DNA of 64,000 nt, from contig NZ_FOLY01000003.1 in the NCBI RefSeq assembly GCF_900112585.1, positions 62,001 to 126,000 on the forward strand, written 5' to 3'. Position numbers and translations under genes: made by a program. The notes beneath the pieces were generated by a model that was not told where the DNA came from, searched no databases, and saw only the letters and a list, made by a program, of their open reading frames with translations. Numbering within the stretch: position 1 is the first letter of the stretch; the number at the start of each line of letters is the position of its first letter. Below are positions 8,485 through 17,821 of this stretch, in pieces. Origin of the DNA: Kushneria avicenniae (GTDB taxonomy: Bacteria; Pseudomonadota; Gammaproteobacteria; Pseudomonadales; Halomonadaceae).

Positions 8485-9819
8485 TTATCGGGCAGGCGGG
8501 AAATCGATATCGATGCGCAGCCCGCCCATCGAGGCTCTCGCGTAGCGTATCCGGCCACCATAGCGCTCCATGAGCTGCGCCAGAATGGAGAGTCCCAGCC
8601 CGTGACCGTGACGCTGTTCATCCAGACGCCAGCCACGCTGACCGAGCCGAGGCAATCGCGCCTCCGGTACGCCGGGGCCGTCATCTTCGAGTCTCAAACC
8701 GGGCGGATGGCTGCAAAGGGTCAGCTCAACGCGCTGGCGCCCCCATTTACCGGCGTTATCCAGCACAATGCCCAGCATTTCCATACCATCCTGGCGCTCC
8801 ATGGGCAGCTGGTAATCAGCGGTGTGCGTCCCGGCCTCCAGGGCAAACATGACCTCGGGATAGAGCGACGAAAACATCTCGAGCAGGGAGTTGATGTCCG
8901 ACATTGTCGTGCACTGCTGCCCGGTGTGCGGACCGGCAATGCGCGAACGCCGCAGCTCGGCATCCAGCTTTTCATCGATGTCGTCAAGACGCTCCAGAAG
9001 ACGTGCCCGCCGCGTCTCATCCAGCGTGCGACGTGAACGCAACGACTGAATGACGGCCGTCAGTGGCGTCCTGATGGCATGCGACAGATTGGCCAGCGAC
9101 TCCCGCGAGCGCTGCTGGCGCCGCTCCTGATCATCCAGAAAGGCGTTGAGCTGTTCGATCGGCGCATCCAGCTCGGAAACCGTTTCGATTTCAAGGCGCG
9201 CGCGCGTCCCCCGCTGCAGCTCGACCAGCTGGCGGGCCAGGCGTGAAAAGGGACGCAGTGCTCGATTGACGGCCACCAGATTCAGCAACAGCAGCACCAG
9301 AAGCACCGCAGCGGAGATGGCGCCAATCCACAGGTGCAGGCGTGCAAGCCCCCGCTCAACGCTGGCAAAATCTTCCCCGATGACCAGGGTAGCGGGATGC
9401 CCGTCCAGCATGAAGCGGGTACGCCAGAGCAGAAGCCGGTGATCGCGCCACTGCACTTCTTCTGCCTGCTCGGTGGGGCCTTTCAGCAAGGGGGCCAATG
9501 CTGACATCAGATCGGGATGAGAGCTCTGAACATGACCCTCTGCGTCCAGCAGATAGAAGTGATGAAAGATTTCGACATTGCCGGTCACCGTCCGAGCCAT
9601 TGGTCTTTCAGGATCATTGGTGTTCTGAAGATGCCGGACGCTGTAGAGCGCCTCCTGCTGCAGTCGATCGGACAGAAACTCGCGCGCCAGGCGGTCGAGC
9701 AGCATGCCATGCAACAGCCAGGTCAGAGCGACCACCATCAGCGCCACAATGGCCAGCGTCCCCAGCAGGCGCAGGCGAAGGCTGCGTCGATCAGGCCGAA
9801 ACAAGCATGTACCCCTCAC
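8485..9819 (-). CDS. Two-component sensor histidine kinase
   Basis: This is a 444-residue inner-membrane kinase. TM1 is about 16-38, a periplasmic sensor about 40-160, TM2 about 163-185, then HAMP, HisKA with phospho-acceptor His247 in LSHAIRTPLTAV, and an HATPase domain with N-box LDNAGKW, G1 DDGPGVPE and G2 GLGLSI. The general build resembles PhoQ/QseC-type sensors. It starts with GTG at 9819, overlapping the regulator gene by 29 bp, because a later start would lose TM1. It lies just upstream of copAB on the same strand, separated by about 190 bp, so copper or envelope sensing is possible but unproven. Confidence 0.88.
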   Translation of the reverse strand: MRGTCLFRPDRRSLRLRLLGTLAIVALMVVALTWLLHGMLLDRLAREFLSDRLQQEALYSVRHLQNTNDPERPMARTVTGNVEIFHHFYLLDAEGHVQSSHPDLMSALAPLLKGPTEQAEEVQWRDHRLLLWRTRFMLDGHPATLVIGEDFASVERGLARLHLWIGAISAAVLLVLLLLNLVAVNRALRPFSRLARQLVELQRGTRARLEIETVSELDAPIEQLNAFLDDQERRQQRSRESLANLSHAIRTPLTAVIQSLRSRRTLDETRRARLLERLDDIDEKLDAELRRSRIAGPHTGQQCTTMSDINSLLEMFSSLYPEVMFALEAGTHTADYQLPMERQDGMEMLGIVLDNAGKWGRQRVELTLCSHPPGLRLEDDGPGVPEARLPRLGQRGWRLDEQRHGHGLGLSILAQLMERYGGRIRYARASMGGLRIDIDFPPAR

Positions 9820-10459
9820 CCCGTCGGGTCACGATGCGTTCGCGCCCAAGGCGATGGCGTAACCGCGCAATGTAGACCTCGATCAGATTCGGTGCGGCCG
9901 CATCCTGCTCAAGCGCATACAGCTGATCCAGCAGGTGACGCTTGGAGTGAACACGGTCGGGATAATGCATGAGATAGCGAAGCAGGCGAAACTCGGTCGA
10001 GGTCAGCACCTGCCATGCTCCCTGCCCCAGCCGATACTGCTGACGATCCTCGTCAAGGGAGATGTCGTTGACTTCCAGAACGCTGGCCATGGCGCCCGAG
10101 TGCCGGCGCAGCAACGCCTGCAGGCGTGCCAGCAGCTCCTCTTCATGAAAGGGTTTAACAAGATAATCATCGGCACCGGCGCGCAGCCCCTCCACCTTGT
10201 CGGTCCAGCCATCACGAGCCGTCAGAATCAGTATGGGCACCGACCAGCGCCGGGCCCGCCACTGTTTCAAAAGCTCGAGTCCCGACCCGTCCGGCAACCC
10301 GAGATCAAGAATGACCAGCGAATAGTCTTCGGTTCCCGCCAGCGCGCGGGCTGCGTGGACCGTGGCCGAGATATCCGTGCTGTAACCGGCGTCTTCCAGA
10401 CACTCGGCCAGACTCTCCGACAGGAGTGCATCATCTTCCACCAGCAAGAGCTTCATCAA
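9791..10459 (-). CDS. OmpR/PhoB-family response regulator
   Basis: This 222-residue regulator has an N-terminal receiver domain with acidic pocket Glu8-Asp9-Asp10, phospho-acceptor Asp52 (LVILDLGLPDGSG), Thr80 and Lys102 (LVKPF). A C-terminal winged-helix DNA-binding domain follows (about 130-220, ending RRGEGYMLVSA). It is the partner of the overlapping histidine kinase. It probably controls its own operon and possibly copAB downstream; no clear direct-repeat binding site was recognised in the 8334-8484 gap. Confidence 0.92.
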   Translation of the reverse strand: MMKLLLVEDDALLSESLAECLEDAGYSTDISATVHAARALAGTEDYSLVILDLGLPDGSGLELLKQWRARRWSVPILILTARDGWTDKVEGLRAGADDYLVKPFHEEELLARLQALLRRHSGAMASVLEVNDISLDEDRQQYRLGQGAWQVLTSTEFRLLRYLMHYPDRVHSKRHLLDQLYALEQDAAAPNLIEVYIARLRHRLGRERIVTRRGEGYMLVSA

Positions 10460-10539
10460 GATTCCCTGAGCGTCCAGCGCCTCGATGATCCAGACTGCAC
10501 CGCCTGCCTGAATGCCGGCTGAAACCGGACGTCTGCCGG

Positions 10540-13251
10540 TTACTGCATTGCAGGCCCCCGAACCCCGGTGACAAACCCGTCCGGGCGAATGTGGGCCCTG
10601 AAGGCCTCCTGCACGTCATCGCTGGTCAGCTTTACGAACTGCTCTGCGGCGCGGGTCGTGGCGTCCAGAGGCTTGTCGGAGAGCGCCAGATTCAGCAGCG
10701 AGCTGCTGATGGCACCGTAACTTGCCGCCTGCATCGGCATGGCACGCAGCAGGATACTCTTGGCCCGATGCAATTCACTGTCGCTGACCGGCTCGTTCTG
10801 CATCCGCTTCAGGTTCTGAACGACCAGATCCCTTGCCCGGGCGGCCTTGTCAGGGTCACTGCCAAAGCTGACATTAAAACGCCCACGATGGGCATCCAGA
10901 CTCAGATTCGAACTGACGCCGTAGACCAGACCGCGCTTTTCTCGCAGGTCCTGATGCAGGCGCGAGGCGAAATCACCGCTGAGGACCTGATTGCCCAGAA
11001 ACAGCGCAAACCGGTCAGGGCTGTCGCGATTCACATTGAGCATCTGTGACATGATGACCTGCGACTGGCTGGCGGCACTGTCGGGCGTGTGATAGGCACC
11101 GGCGGCGTTGAGCGCCACTGACGGATACTCTACATCAGGCTGTTGCCCTTGCGCCTGCCAGTCACCGAAGTAACGCTCGACCTGATCACGCACCTGCTCG
11201 GGATTGACGTCGCCGACCACCACCATTGTGGTCATGTCCGGACGCGAAATACGCGCAAAGTACTGTTTAACGTCCTCGAGCGTGATGCTGTCGAGGGTTT
11301 CGGGCGTCGCGTGTCGCTGCTGGGGGTCATCCTCGGGCAACAATGCCCCGAGCATGGCATAGGCGTTCTGGAAACCCGGGCTTTCCAGACGGCCCGGCAG
11401 CGCCTGGACGCTCTGCTGCCTGATGGTATTAAAGGCCTCTTCGGAAAAATTCGGGTGGAGCTGATGGTCGGCCAGCAGCGCCAGTCCCTCATCAAGGTGC
11501 GCCTTCGGCACGACCAGCCCAAAGCTGGTGCCGGCGCTCTCCTCGGCGCCCAGCGCATCGACAGCGGCGCGCAGCGCTCGGCGATCCAGCGTCTGGCTGC
11601 CGTAACCGTACATGCCTTCCAGAATATCGCTGACTCCCTCCTTGCCCGGGGGCATCTGCACATTGGCGTTGGTATCGATGGCGCCACTCACCATGACGCG
11701 GTCACTGGCGGTCTCGGGCTGGACGATCAGGCGCAGACCGTTGTCCAGTCGATAGTCCTTTGGCGCAAGCGTCGAGACCGGGATATCGAGATTATCAAAG
11801 GCGTGCTCGGCCCAGGTCGGCAGCTCGACCGGCCCCTCGGGCGCCGACGTCAGATTCTCGGGCTCGCCATAGCCTTCGCTGCTGGTCGGGGCACCGGACG
11901 CTTCCGGCGTCAGTATTGCAGTCACCGCCCGCTCGGGAGTCAGGAGTCTTTTGGCGAGTGCGTTGACGTCATCCACCGTGACCGCTTCATACTGCGCCTT
12001 CATATCCTGCGGGGAGTCGAGTCCGCGCTTGATCAGGGCATCAGACCAGGCACTGGCCAGCCCGGAGACCGATTCGCGACTGGCATCCACCTCGGCAATG
12101 ATTCGGCGTTTGGCGGCCTCGACCAGCGAAGGATCCACGCCGGTTTTGACCACGTCCGCAATGATCTCCTGCATACGGGCCCTGATCGGCGCCGGGTCAC
12201 CGCCGCGGGGAAAGACACCGACGGCCATGGCCAGACCCGCGTGTGGCTGCAGCTGACCGCCCATGCCCCCCGCCAGTGCCGTGCCGTCATAACCCATGGC
12301 GGTCAGTTCCCCGCGCTCGGAGCCCAGCACATCCAGCAGTACCTGGGTTGCCGCAAAGTCGTCGTCCTGAAGGCCCGGTGTACGCCAGCCCATATAGATC
12401 GAACCGTAGGGGCTGTTGGTCGGCAGCTCGATGGTGCGCGCGGTGACTGGCTCGAAGTCAAAGTCGGGCCGCTCGGGCAGCGTTTTCTCGGGAATATCGC
12501 CAAAAAGGGTTTTTACCTGGCCGAGCGCCTGCTGCGGGTCCACGTCGCCGGCAATCACCAGCGTGGCGTTATTGGGCACGTACCACTGATCGTGGAACGC
12601 CTTCAGATCGGCCGCGGTAGTGTTGTCGAAGGAATCACGCGTGCCAAGCGGCGTCCAGGCGTAGGGCGTCCCGCGATAGAGTTCACCGACCAGCTGCGTA
12701 TAAAAACGAAAGGCCGGATTGGAGAGATTGCCCGACACCTCCTGCTCGATGGCACCGCGCTCCTGTGCCCAGTCCGCTTCGCTCATATCGACCGCCTTCA
12801 TGCGCGAAGCCTCGATGTTCAAAGCCACGTTCAGGTCATCGGCCGGCACGGTAAAGTGATACTGAGTGCGGTCATTTTCGGTAAAGGCATTCATGTTGCC
12901 GCCCATATTGGCCGAAATGACGGAAAGCTGATCCTTTGACAGGCCCGGTCCTCCGCGAAACATCATGTGCTCGACGGCGTGCGCGGTACCGGGAAACTCA
13001 CTGGACGCTTCGCTGGAACCGACGTGGTAATTGACCTGAGTAGTCACTACCGGCGCCAGATCACTGTGCACGATTACGACCTCGAGACCGTTATCAAGCG
13101 TGGTGCGCAGGACGTCATCCGGCTGTTCCTGCGCCTGAGCGATCCCGATACTCGCCACGACCAGACACAGCCCCGCAAGAAGACGCCTCGACCGTGAGAC
13201 TCCGCTCCACCCGCGGGAGCTGACGTTATCCATGATGCCTGCTGACTGCAT
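10540..13251 (-). CDS. M16 family (pitrilysin-like) zinc peptidase, exported
   Basis: This 903-residue protein contains two M16 halves. The N-terminal half carries the inverted zinc motif HAVEH (91-95) with the distal Glu in GAIEQEVSGN; the C-terminal half (about 500-900) lacks it, as is normal. A signal peptide ends near GIAQAQE (about 40), so the enzyme is periplasmic or surface-exposed. The ATG at 13251 is preceded by AAGGATC at good spacing. Family members degrade peptides; the substrate is not predictable here. It is downstream of the hem operon terminator and upstream of the response regulator, with separate expression likely. Confidence 0.9.
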   Translation of the reverse strand: MQSAGIMDNVSSRGWSGVSRSRRLLAGLCLVVASIGIAQAQEQPDDVLRTTLDNGLEVVIVHSDLAPVVTTQVNYHVGSSEASSEFPGTAHAVEHMMFRGGPGLSKDQLSVISANMGGNMNAFTENDRTQYHFTVPADDLNVALNIEASRMKAVDMSEADWAQERGAIEQEVSGNLSNPAFRFYTQLVGELYRGTPYAWTPLGTRDSFDNTTAADLKAFHDQWYVPNNATLVIAGDVDPQQALGQVKTLFGDIPEKTLPERPDFDFEPVTARTIELPTNSPYGSIYMGWRTPGLQDDDFAATQVLLDVLGSERGELTAMGYDGTALAGGMGGQLQPHAGLAMAVGVFPRGGDPAPIRARMQEIIADVVKTGVDPSLVEAAKRRIIAEVDASRESVSGLASAWSDALIKRGLDSPQDMKAQYEAVTVDDVNALAKRLLTPERAVTAILTPEASGAPTSSEGYGEPENLTSAPEGPVELPTWAEHAFDNLDIPVSTLAPKDYRLDNGLRLIVQPETASDRVMVSGAIDTNANVQMPPGKEGVSDILEGMYGYGSQTLDRRALRAAVDALGAEESAGTSFGLVVPKAHLDEGLALLADHQLHPNFSEEAFNTIRQQSVQALPGRLESPGFQNAYAMLGALLPEDDPQQRHATPETLDSITLEDVKQYFARISRPDMTTMVVVGDVNPEQVRDQVERYFGDWQAQGQQPDVEYPSVALNAAGAYHTPDSAASQSQVIMSQMLNVNRDSPDRFALFLGNQVLSGDFASRLHQDLREKRGLVYGVSSNLSLDAHRGRFNVSFGSDPDKAARARDLVVQNLKRMQNEPVSDSELHRAKSILLRAMPMQAASYGAISSSLLNLALSDKPLDATTRAAEQFVKLTSDDVQEAFRAHIRPDGFVTGVRGPAMQ

Positions 13252-13341
13252 GCTCGCTGATCCTTGAGACCCTGTTTCACCACACGGCCGCTTGCCGGAC
13301 CGTACGGACTGACCTGAAAAGACGTGACATCGCCATGAAAA

Positions 13342-13361
13342 AGAGCGCCCGGGGGCGCTCT
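13342..13361 (-). terminator. Rho-independent terminator of the hem operon
   Basis: An 8-bp GC-rich stem (AGAGCGCC / GGCGCTCT, loop of 4) is followed on the minus strand by a run of five T. It lies 18 bp beyond the hemY stop and separates hemCDXY from the M16 peptidase gene. Confidence 0.8.
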
Positions 13362-13379
13362 ATCAGTAAACCATCGAGA

Positions 13380-14600
13380 CTAGCTGGTATGCTCGCTGGG
13401 TTGCGGCAGGGCCGGCAACGAACGATCCAGCAGCTCCACGCTCTTGCGATAATAGTGCTGGCTCTTGCTGTGCTGGCCCAGACTGGCATAAAGCCTTGCC
13501 AGCTCGGCGCAGGCCACACCGCTGGGCCGCTGGCGGTGGCTGGCCTCGAAGTACTCCTGCGACTTGCCCCAGTAGGCGTTGCGCAGCGACAGCCGCCCCA
13601 GCGCCATCAGAAGCTCCGGATCGTTGGGACGCTCCTGCAACCATTTCTCGGCGGTCACCAGCTGACGCTCGGGCTCGACGGACAGCAGACCGTAGTGCGC
13701 CACCAGCCGGCTGTCCCAGCGGCTGCGCAGCGACTGACGGATCATGCTTTCGGCTTCGCCGGCGTCGTTGCCGCGCTCCAGAATGGCCGCCTGCAGGAGC
13801 ACCAGATCCACATCGCCCTTGAGCGATTCCGGCATCTCGGCCCAGAGCGTGCGGGCCCGATCCGTGTCCTGTTGCTGATCGGCCTGGGTCAGCAACGCCA
13901 GATAGGTGCGACGCTCGAGCGTTTTGCGCTCTTCCTCGCTGATCAGGTCGTGACGCTCGAGCTTCGGCAGGAGCTGTCGCATACCTTCCCAGTCTTCCAC
14001 GTTGAGATAGGCCTGTTTGAGCAGCTTGAGCACCTGCGGATGCTCGGGCATCTGGGTCTGAAGACGGGTCAGGGTGGCCAGCGCCTGCTCGGACTGCTGA
14101 CGATCCAGCATCAGCTGAGCCTGCATCAACCCCACGGCGCTGTCGGCGCCCTCGGTGCTGTTGTGCGCCTTTTTCAACAGCTCGTCCGCCTGCTCGTGAC
14201 GGCCCTGATAATGCGCTGCCAGTGCCGCGGAGAGATAGTTGACCAGCGGCGTGGAGGAGTCCTCGGCCGAGCGGGTCAGCGACTGCTCGGCGCGCTTCCA
14301 GCGGCCCTCGGCCAGCGCCACCAGTCCCTTGACGGTACGGTGCATGGCCTGACGGTTGCGGGTACGGGCATTCCACAGCTTCATGCGGCTGACCGGACGG
14401 CGCAGGCGCCAGAGCAGGCGCAGGACGAAATGCACCACCAGAAACAGCGCGAACAGCAGCAGCAGCCCGAACCAGAAGGAGGTCTGCAGCGAGATGTCGC
14501 CGACCCGGATCAGGATGTAGCCCGGCGTGGACATCATCAGCTGGCCGATCAGCGCCCCGGCCGCCAGCCCGACGACAATGAACAGGATCAGCTTTCTCAT
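13380..14600 (-). CDS. hemY: HemY, heme biosynthesis-associated TPR membrane protein
   Basis: This 406-residue proteobacterial HemY is not the oxidase of the same name in Bacillus. Two N-terminal membrane segments (about 1-24 and 41-65) are followed by a cytoplasmic array of TPR-like helices (about 85-395), including GHPDDPELLMALGRL-like repeats (here RPNDPELLMALGRLSLRN). It is thought to help organise late tetrapyrrole enzymes at the membrane; exact function is unsettled in the family. It overlaps hemX by 4 bp and is last in the hemCDXY operon. Confidence 0.9.
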   Translation of the reverse strand: MRKLILFIVVGLAAGALIGQLMMSTPGYILIRVGDISLQTSFWFGLLLLFALFLVVHFVLRLLWRLRRPVSRMKLWNARTRNRQAMHRTVKGLVALAEGRWKRAEQSLTRSAEDSSTPLVNYLSAALAAHYQGRHEQADELLKKAHNSTEGADSAVGLMQAQLMLDRQQSEQALATLTRLQTQMPEHPQVLKLLKQAYLNVEDWEGMRQLLPKLERHDLISEEERKTLERRTYLALLTQADQQQDTDRARTLWAEMPESLKGDVDLVLLQAAILERGNDAGEAESMIRQSLRSRWDSRLVAHYGLLSVEPERQLVTAEKWLQERPNDPELLMALGRLSLRNAYWGKSQEYFEASHRQRPSGVACAELARLYASLGQHSKSQHYYRKSVELLDRSLPALPQPSEHTS

Positions 14601-15856
14601 GAGGACGCCCCCTGCCCGCTGTTCTGGCCACTACGACGGGCGCTCTGCAGCTTGTTGATCGCCTCGATCGAGCCGCTGATATCGGGCAGCTCAGGGCTGA
14701 TGTTCTGCTGACCCAGCTGTTCAAGCTGGTCGCGCAGGCGCTGAACGTTGCTGTCCTCGGTGCGGAAGTAGGTCGTGATCAGCGTCTCGGCACGCTCGAG
14801 GCTGTCCTGATAGATCTCCTGGTTACTGCGCATCACGCCCAGCTGTGCCTGTTCAAGCAGCAGGCGCACGTTCTGGCGCAGATAGCCTTCCTGGGTCGGC
14901 GTGATCAGCGCTTCCAGCGGCTCGTCATGACGACGTACCGTCACCAGATCCTTGAGCTGGGTGCCCATGCGCGAGAGCTGCTCGCGCCAGCCACCACTGA
15001 AGAGCGAGCCATCATCCTGCTGGGCCGCCAAGGCCTCGCTTTCCTGAGAGAGCGGCAGCTCGTCAACACGATCGGCCATCGCGGACAGCGTCAGGAAAAG
15101 ACCGTTGTGATCGACGTTGGGCAGGCTTTCCAGCTGTGAAAGCTCTGAGGCGATCGCCCGACGAACCGGCAGCTGGGCCGGGTTGTCGATCTGCTGAAGC
15201 CGCCGGTCAGCGGTTTCAAGCAGCGAACGAGCACCGCTGACGTCACGCTCGAGCTGCAGGCGCTGGTTGGCCATGCGCAGCAGGTATTCGATTTCGGCGC
15301 TCTGCCACTGACGCTCATCGGTCTGCTGGCTGCGCGTGAGCTCTTCCATCACGCGCGACAGCGCCTGATCATTGTCCTCGAGCTGTGACGCAAGCTGGTT
15401 GATACGCTGATCGCGCGAGTCGAGGGCGCTTGAGACCTCACGAGAGGACTGGCTGCTGCTCTGCTGAACCTGATTGACGTCCTGGCGCAGCTGATCCATC
15501 TCGTTGCGCTGCTGCTCGAACAGCCAGGCACCGAAGCCGAGCGCTGCCAGAGCCAGCAACAGCAGGACAAGCAGGATGGGCAACATGACCGAGCGCCGCC
15601 CTTTCTTCTGACGCGGGCGGTTCTCGGGGCGCATGTCACCGGGTTCAAACGGGCGACCGCTGCTGCTGACCCCGGTTTCCGGCGAGGCCGTGTCGCCGGT
15701 ACGTGCGCCCTCTCCGGTCACCGCGGCGTTTTCCGCCGCGCCCCCTGTCCCGGTGCCGGCACTCGTCGAGGCACCGGTGGCAGACGTACCGCCAGTGGCG
15801 GCACTGTCGGAAGAAGCCTTGCTGCGATCGTCGTTATCGTTTTCCTGCTTGCTCAT
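14597..15856 (-). CDS. hemX: HemX, uroporphyrinogen-III C-methyltransferase-like membrane protein
   Basis: This 419-residue protein has a low-complexity Ser/Gly/Thr/Ala-rich cytoplasmic N-terminus (1-85), one membrane segment (about 90-113, VMLPILLVLLLLALAALGFG), then a coiled coil rich in Gln (about 118-185) and a periplasmic HemX domain. Despite the old name, HemX lacks a methyltransferase fold. Its place between hemD and hemY (4-bp overlap with hemY) is conserved in gammaproteobacteria. Confidence 0.9.
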   Translation of the reverse strand: MSKQENDNDDRSKASSDSAATGGTSATGASTSAGTGTGGAAENAAVTGEGARTGDTASPETGVSSSGRPFEPGDMRPENRPRQKKGRRSVMLPILLVLLLLALAALGFGAWLFEQQRNEMDQLRQDVNQVQQSSSQSSREVSSALDSRDQRINQLASQLEDNDQALSRVMEELTRSQQTDERQWQSAEIEYLLRMANQRLQLERDVSGARSLLETADRRLQQIDNPAQLPVRRAIASELSQLESLPNVDHNGLFLTLSAMADRVDELPLSQESEALAAQQDDGSLFSGGWREQLSRMGTQLKDLVTVRRHDEPLEALITPTQEGYLRQNVRLLLEQAQLGVMRSNQEIYQDSLERAETLITTYFRTEDSNVQRLRDQLEQLGQQNISPELPDISGSIEAINKLQSARRSGQNSGQGASS

Positions 15857-15873
15857 TTATCGCTGCCCTTTTT

Positions 15874-16662
15874 TTAATCGGGTATGCCCGGCGCCTGCTG
15901 CCAGGCCATGGCCGAGGTCTCTGCCAATGTCTGCGGCGTGGCATCGCCGGCAATGAAAACACATTCAAAATGACATCTGCCTGCCATTGTAGCCAATCGC
16001 TGACTGGAAACGACCAGCGGTCGCGTCCGGGCCACCGGGGTACACCATTGTTCAAGGTACTCAATCTGCTCCTGACTGGTCACGATCAATACCGCAAACT
16101 CCCCTCGCGCCAGTCGCTCGCGGGCCGTCTCATCGGGTGGCTGAAGCCGGCGCTCATAGAGTGCCAGTCGAGACACCCGGGCGCCACGCTCGGTCAGTGT
16201 CTGCTCAATCAGCTCACGCCCCCCTTCCCCGCATACCAGCGCGATGCGCACGCCCTCGACGGCCTGAAGGCCGGGCAGCGCCAGAAGCGCCTCACTGGCA
16301 CTGCCACTGCCCGGTGCCGGGGCGCTGACCTCAACGCCCAGCCCCGTTTTCAACACCTCGGCGGTACTTACCCCGGTGGCATGAAACTCCAGACCCATGG
16401 GCAGCTGAGGCCAGCGCGCCTCGATGGCCTCGATCAGACAACCGGCGGCAAACGGGCTGGTGCAGATAATGTGGCTGAAATCATCCAGATCATACAGGAG
16501 CGTACGCGCCTGTGGGCCCGGCTCGCGTGCGACCAAAGTCATGATCTCCAGCGAGCAGGGCTCAAGACCGACCCACACGAGTGCCTCCTCCAGCGCCTGT
16601 GCACGGGCACCGGGGCGGGCGATCAGGGCAACACGGTCATGATTCGAGGGCGATCGAGACAT
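15874..16662 (-). CDS. hemD: Uroporphyrinogen-III synthase
   Basis: This 262-residue HemD cyclises hydroxymethylbilane to uroporphyrinogen III with ring-D inversion. The family is poorly conserved, but the usual signatures are here: RPGARAQALEEAL at the start, the FTSxxAV-equivalent ICTSPFAAGCLIEA (about 88-101), and a C-terminal VVSSQRLA segment. It starts 9 bp after the hemC stop and is followed by hemX after 17 bp, so the operon is compact. Confidence 0.88.
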   Translation of the reverse strand: MSRSPSNHDRVALIARPGARAQALEEALVWVGLEPCSLEIMTLVAREPGPQARTLLYDLDDFSHIICTSPFAAGCLIEAIEARWPQLPMGLEFHATGVSTAEVLKTGLGVEVSAPAPGSGSASEALLALPGLQAVEGVRIALVCGEGGRELIEQTLTERGARVSRLALYERRLQPPDETARERLARGEFAVLIVTSQEQIEYLEQWCTPVARTRPLVVSSQRLATMAGRCHFECVFIAGDATPQTLAETSAMAWQQAPGIPD

Positions 16663-16671
16663 GTCAGATTT

Positions 16672-17625
16672 TCAGCGCGGTGGCCGCTCGTCAGCATACA
16701 CGGCATCAAGGATAGCGCCGGCCCCACGGGCCAGCAGATCCTCGGCCACCCGAATGCCCAGCGTTTCCGGGTCGTCGGCCGGACCACGCGCTTCGGCATG
16801 GATGACCTGAGAGCCGTCAGGCGCCCCGACCAGCGCCCGCAGCCACAGCGTCTGGTTATCATCTTCCAGCACCGCATAGCCGCCGATGGGCACCTGGCAG
16901 CCGCCTTCCAGTCGCGTGTTCATGGCGCGCTCGGCCAGCACCTGCAGGCTGGAGAGCGGATCGATCAACGGAGCGATCAGAGCCCGCAGAGCCTCGTCAT
17001 CGCTGCGACACTCGATGCCCAGCGCCCCCTGACCGCAGGCCGGCAGCATCACTTCCGGCGCCAGACGCTCGGCAATACGCATGTCCAGATTGAGCCGCTC
17101 AAGCCCGGAGGTGGCCAGGATGATGGCGTCAAACTCGCCGCCATCCAGCTTGCTCAGCCGGGTCTGCACGTTGCCGCGCAGGCTGAGCACCTCCAGGTCA
17201 GGGCGGGCGGCGCGAATCTGCAGCGCGCGACGCAGGCTTGAAGTACCGATACGCGCGCCCTGCGGCAAGGCATCGAAATTCGGATAATCATTGGAAACAA
17301 ACGCATCCGTCGGCGCACCGCGATCCAGAATCGCATGCAGACCCAGCCCGTCCGGAAAGCTCATCGGCACGTCCTTCATGGAGTGCACAGCGATATCGGC
17401 AAGCCCTGCCAGCATCGCCTCCTCGAGCTCCTTGACGAACAGCCCCTTGCCGCCGACCTTGGCCAGCGGCGTATCCAGAATGCGGTCCCCGCGCGTGGAC
17501 ATGCCGACAAGCTCGACCTCGATGCCCGGATGCAGGGCCTCAAGGCGAGACTTGACGTGTTCCGCCTGCCACAGGGCGAGCTGACTCTTGCGGGTGGCAA
17601 TTCTGATCGTGGCTCTGTCGGACAC
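16672..17625 (-). CDS. hemC: Porphobilinogen deaminase (hydroxymethylbilane synthase)
   Basis: This 317-residue cytoplasmic enzyme polymerises four porphobilinogens into hydroxymethylbilane. The N-terminal [14 protein letters not shown], the HSMKDVP motif (81-87), the Arg-rich [10 protein letters not shown] (127-136) and the cofactor-binding Cys243 in [11 protein letters not shown] are all present. It is the first gene of hemCDXY and divergent from argH across a 196-bp gap, the same arrangement as in pseudomonads. Confidence 0.97.
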   Translation of the reverse strand: MSDRATIRIATRKSQLALWQAEHVKSRLEALHPGIEVELVGMSTRGDRILDTPLAKVGGKGLFVKELEEAMLAGLADIAVHSMKDVPMSFPDGLGLHAILDRGAPTDAFVSNDYPNFDALPQGARIGTSSLRRALQIRAARPDLEVLSLRGNVQTRLSKLDGGEFDAIILATSGLERLNLDMRIAERLAPEVMLPACGQGALGIECRSDDEALRALIAPLIDPLSSLQVLAERAMNTRLEGGCQVPIGGYAVLEDDNQTLWLRALVGAPDGSQVIHAEARGPADDPETLGIRVAEDLLARGAGAILDAVYADERPPR

Positions 17626-17821
17626 GAGCGCTCCTGATAGCGGTCAAAACGAGGAGGGCATGATAAAGCAGTGGCGCCCGGCAAAAAACAGTCATCACCT
17701 GCCTCGACGGGCGTGTGGCCTGCCGACAGGCCATCGACTTCTTGTTACACTGGCGCGCCCATGGAGGCGGCAATGTCCCGGCCTCCCGGTCCCGACCCTT
17801 TCGATGCAGGATCGCCAGCAG

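Noticed and set aside
11143-12939. 598-codon plus-strand open frame inside the M16 peptidase gene
   Set aside because: It is antisense to a clear M16 protein with a zinc motif. Long antisense frames are common in GC-rich DNA, and no domain is recognisable.
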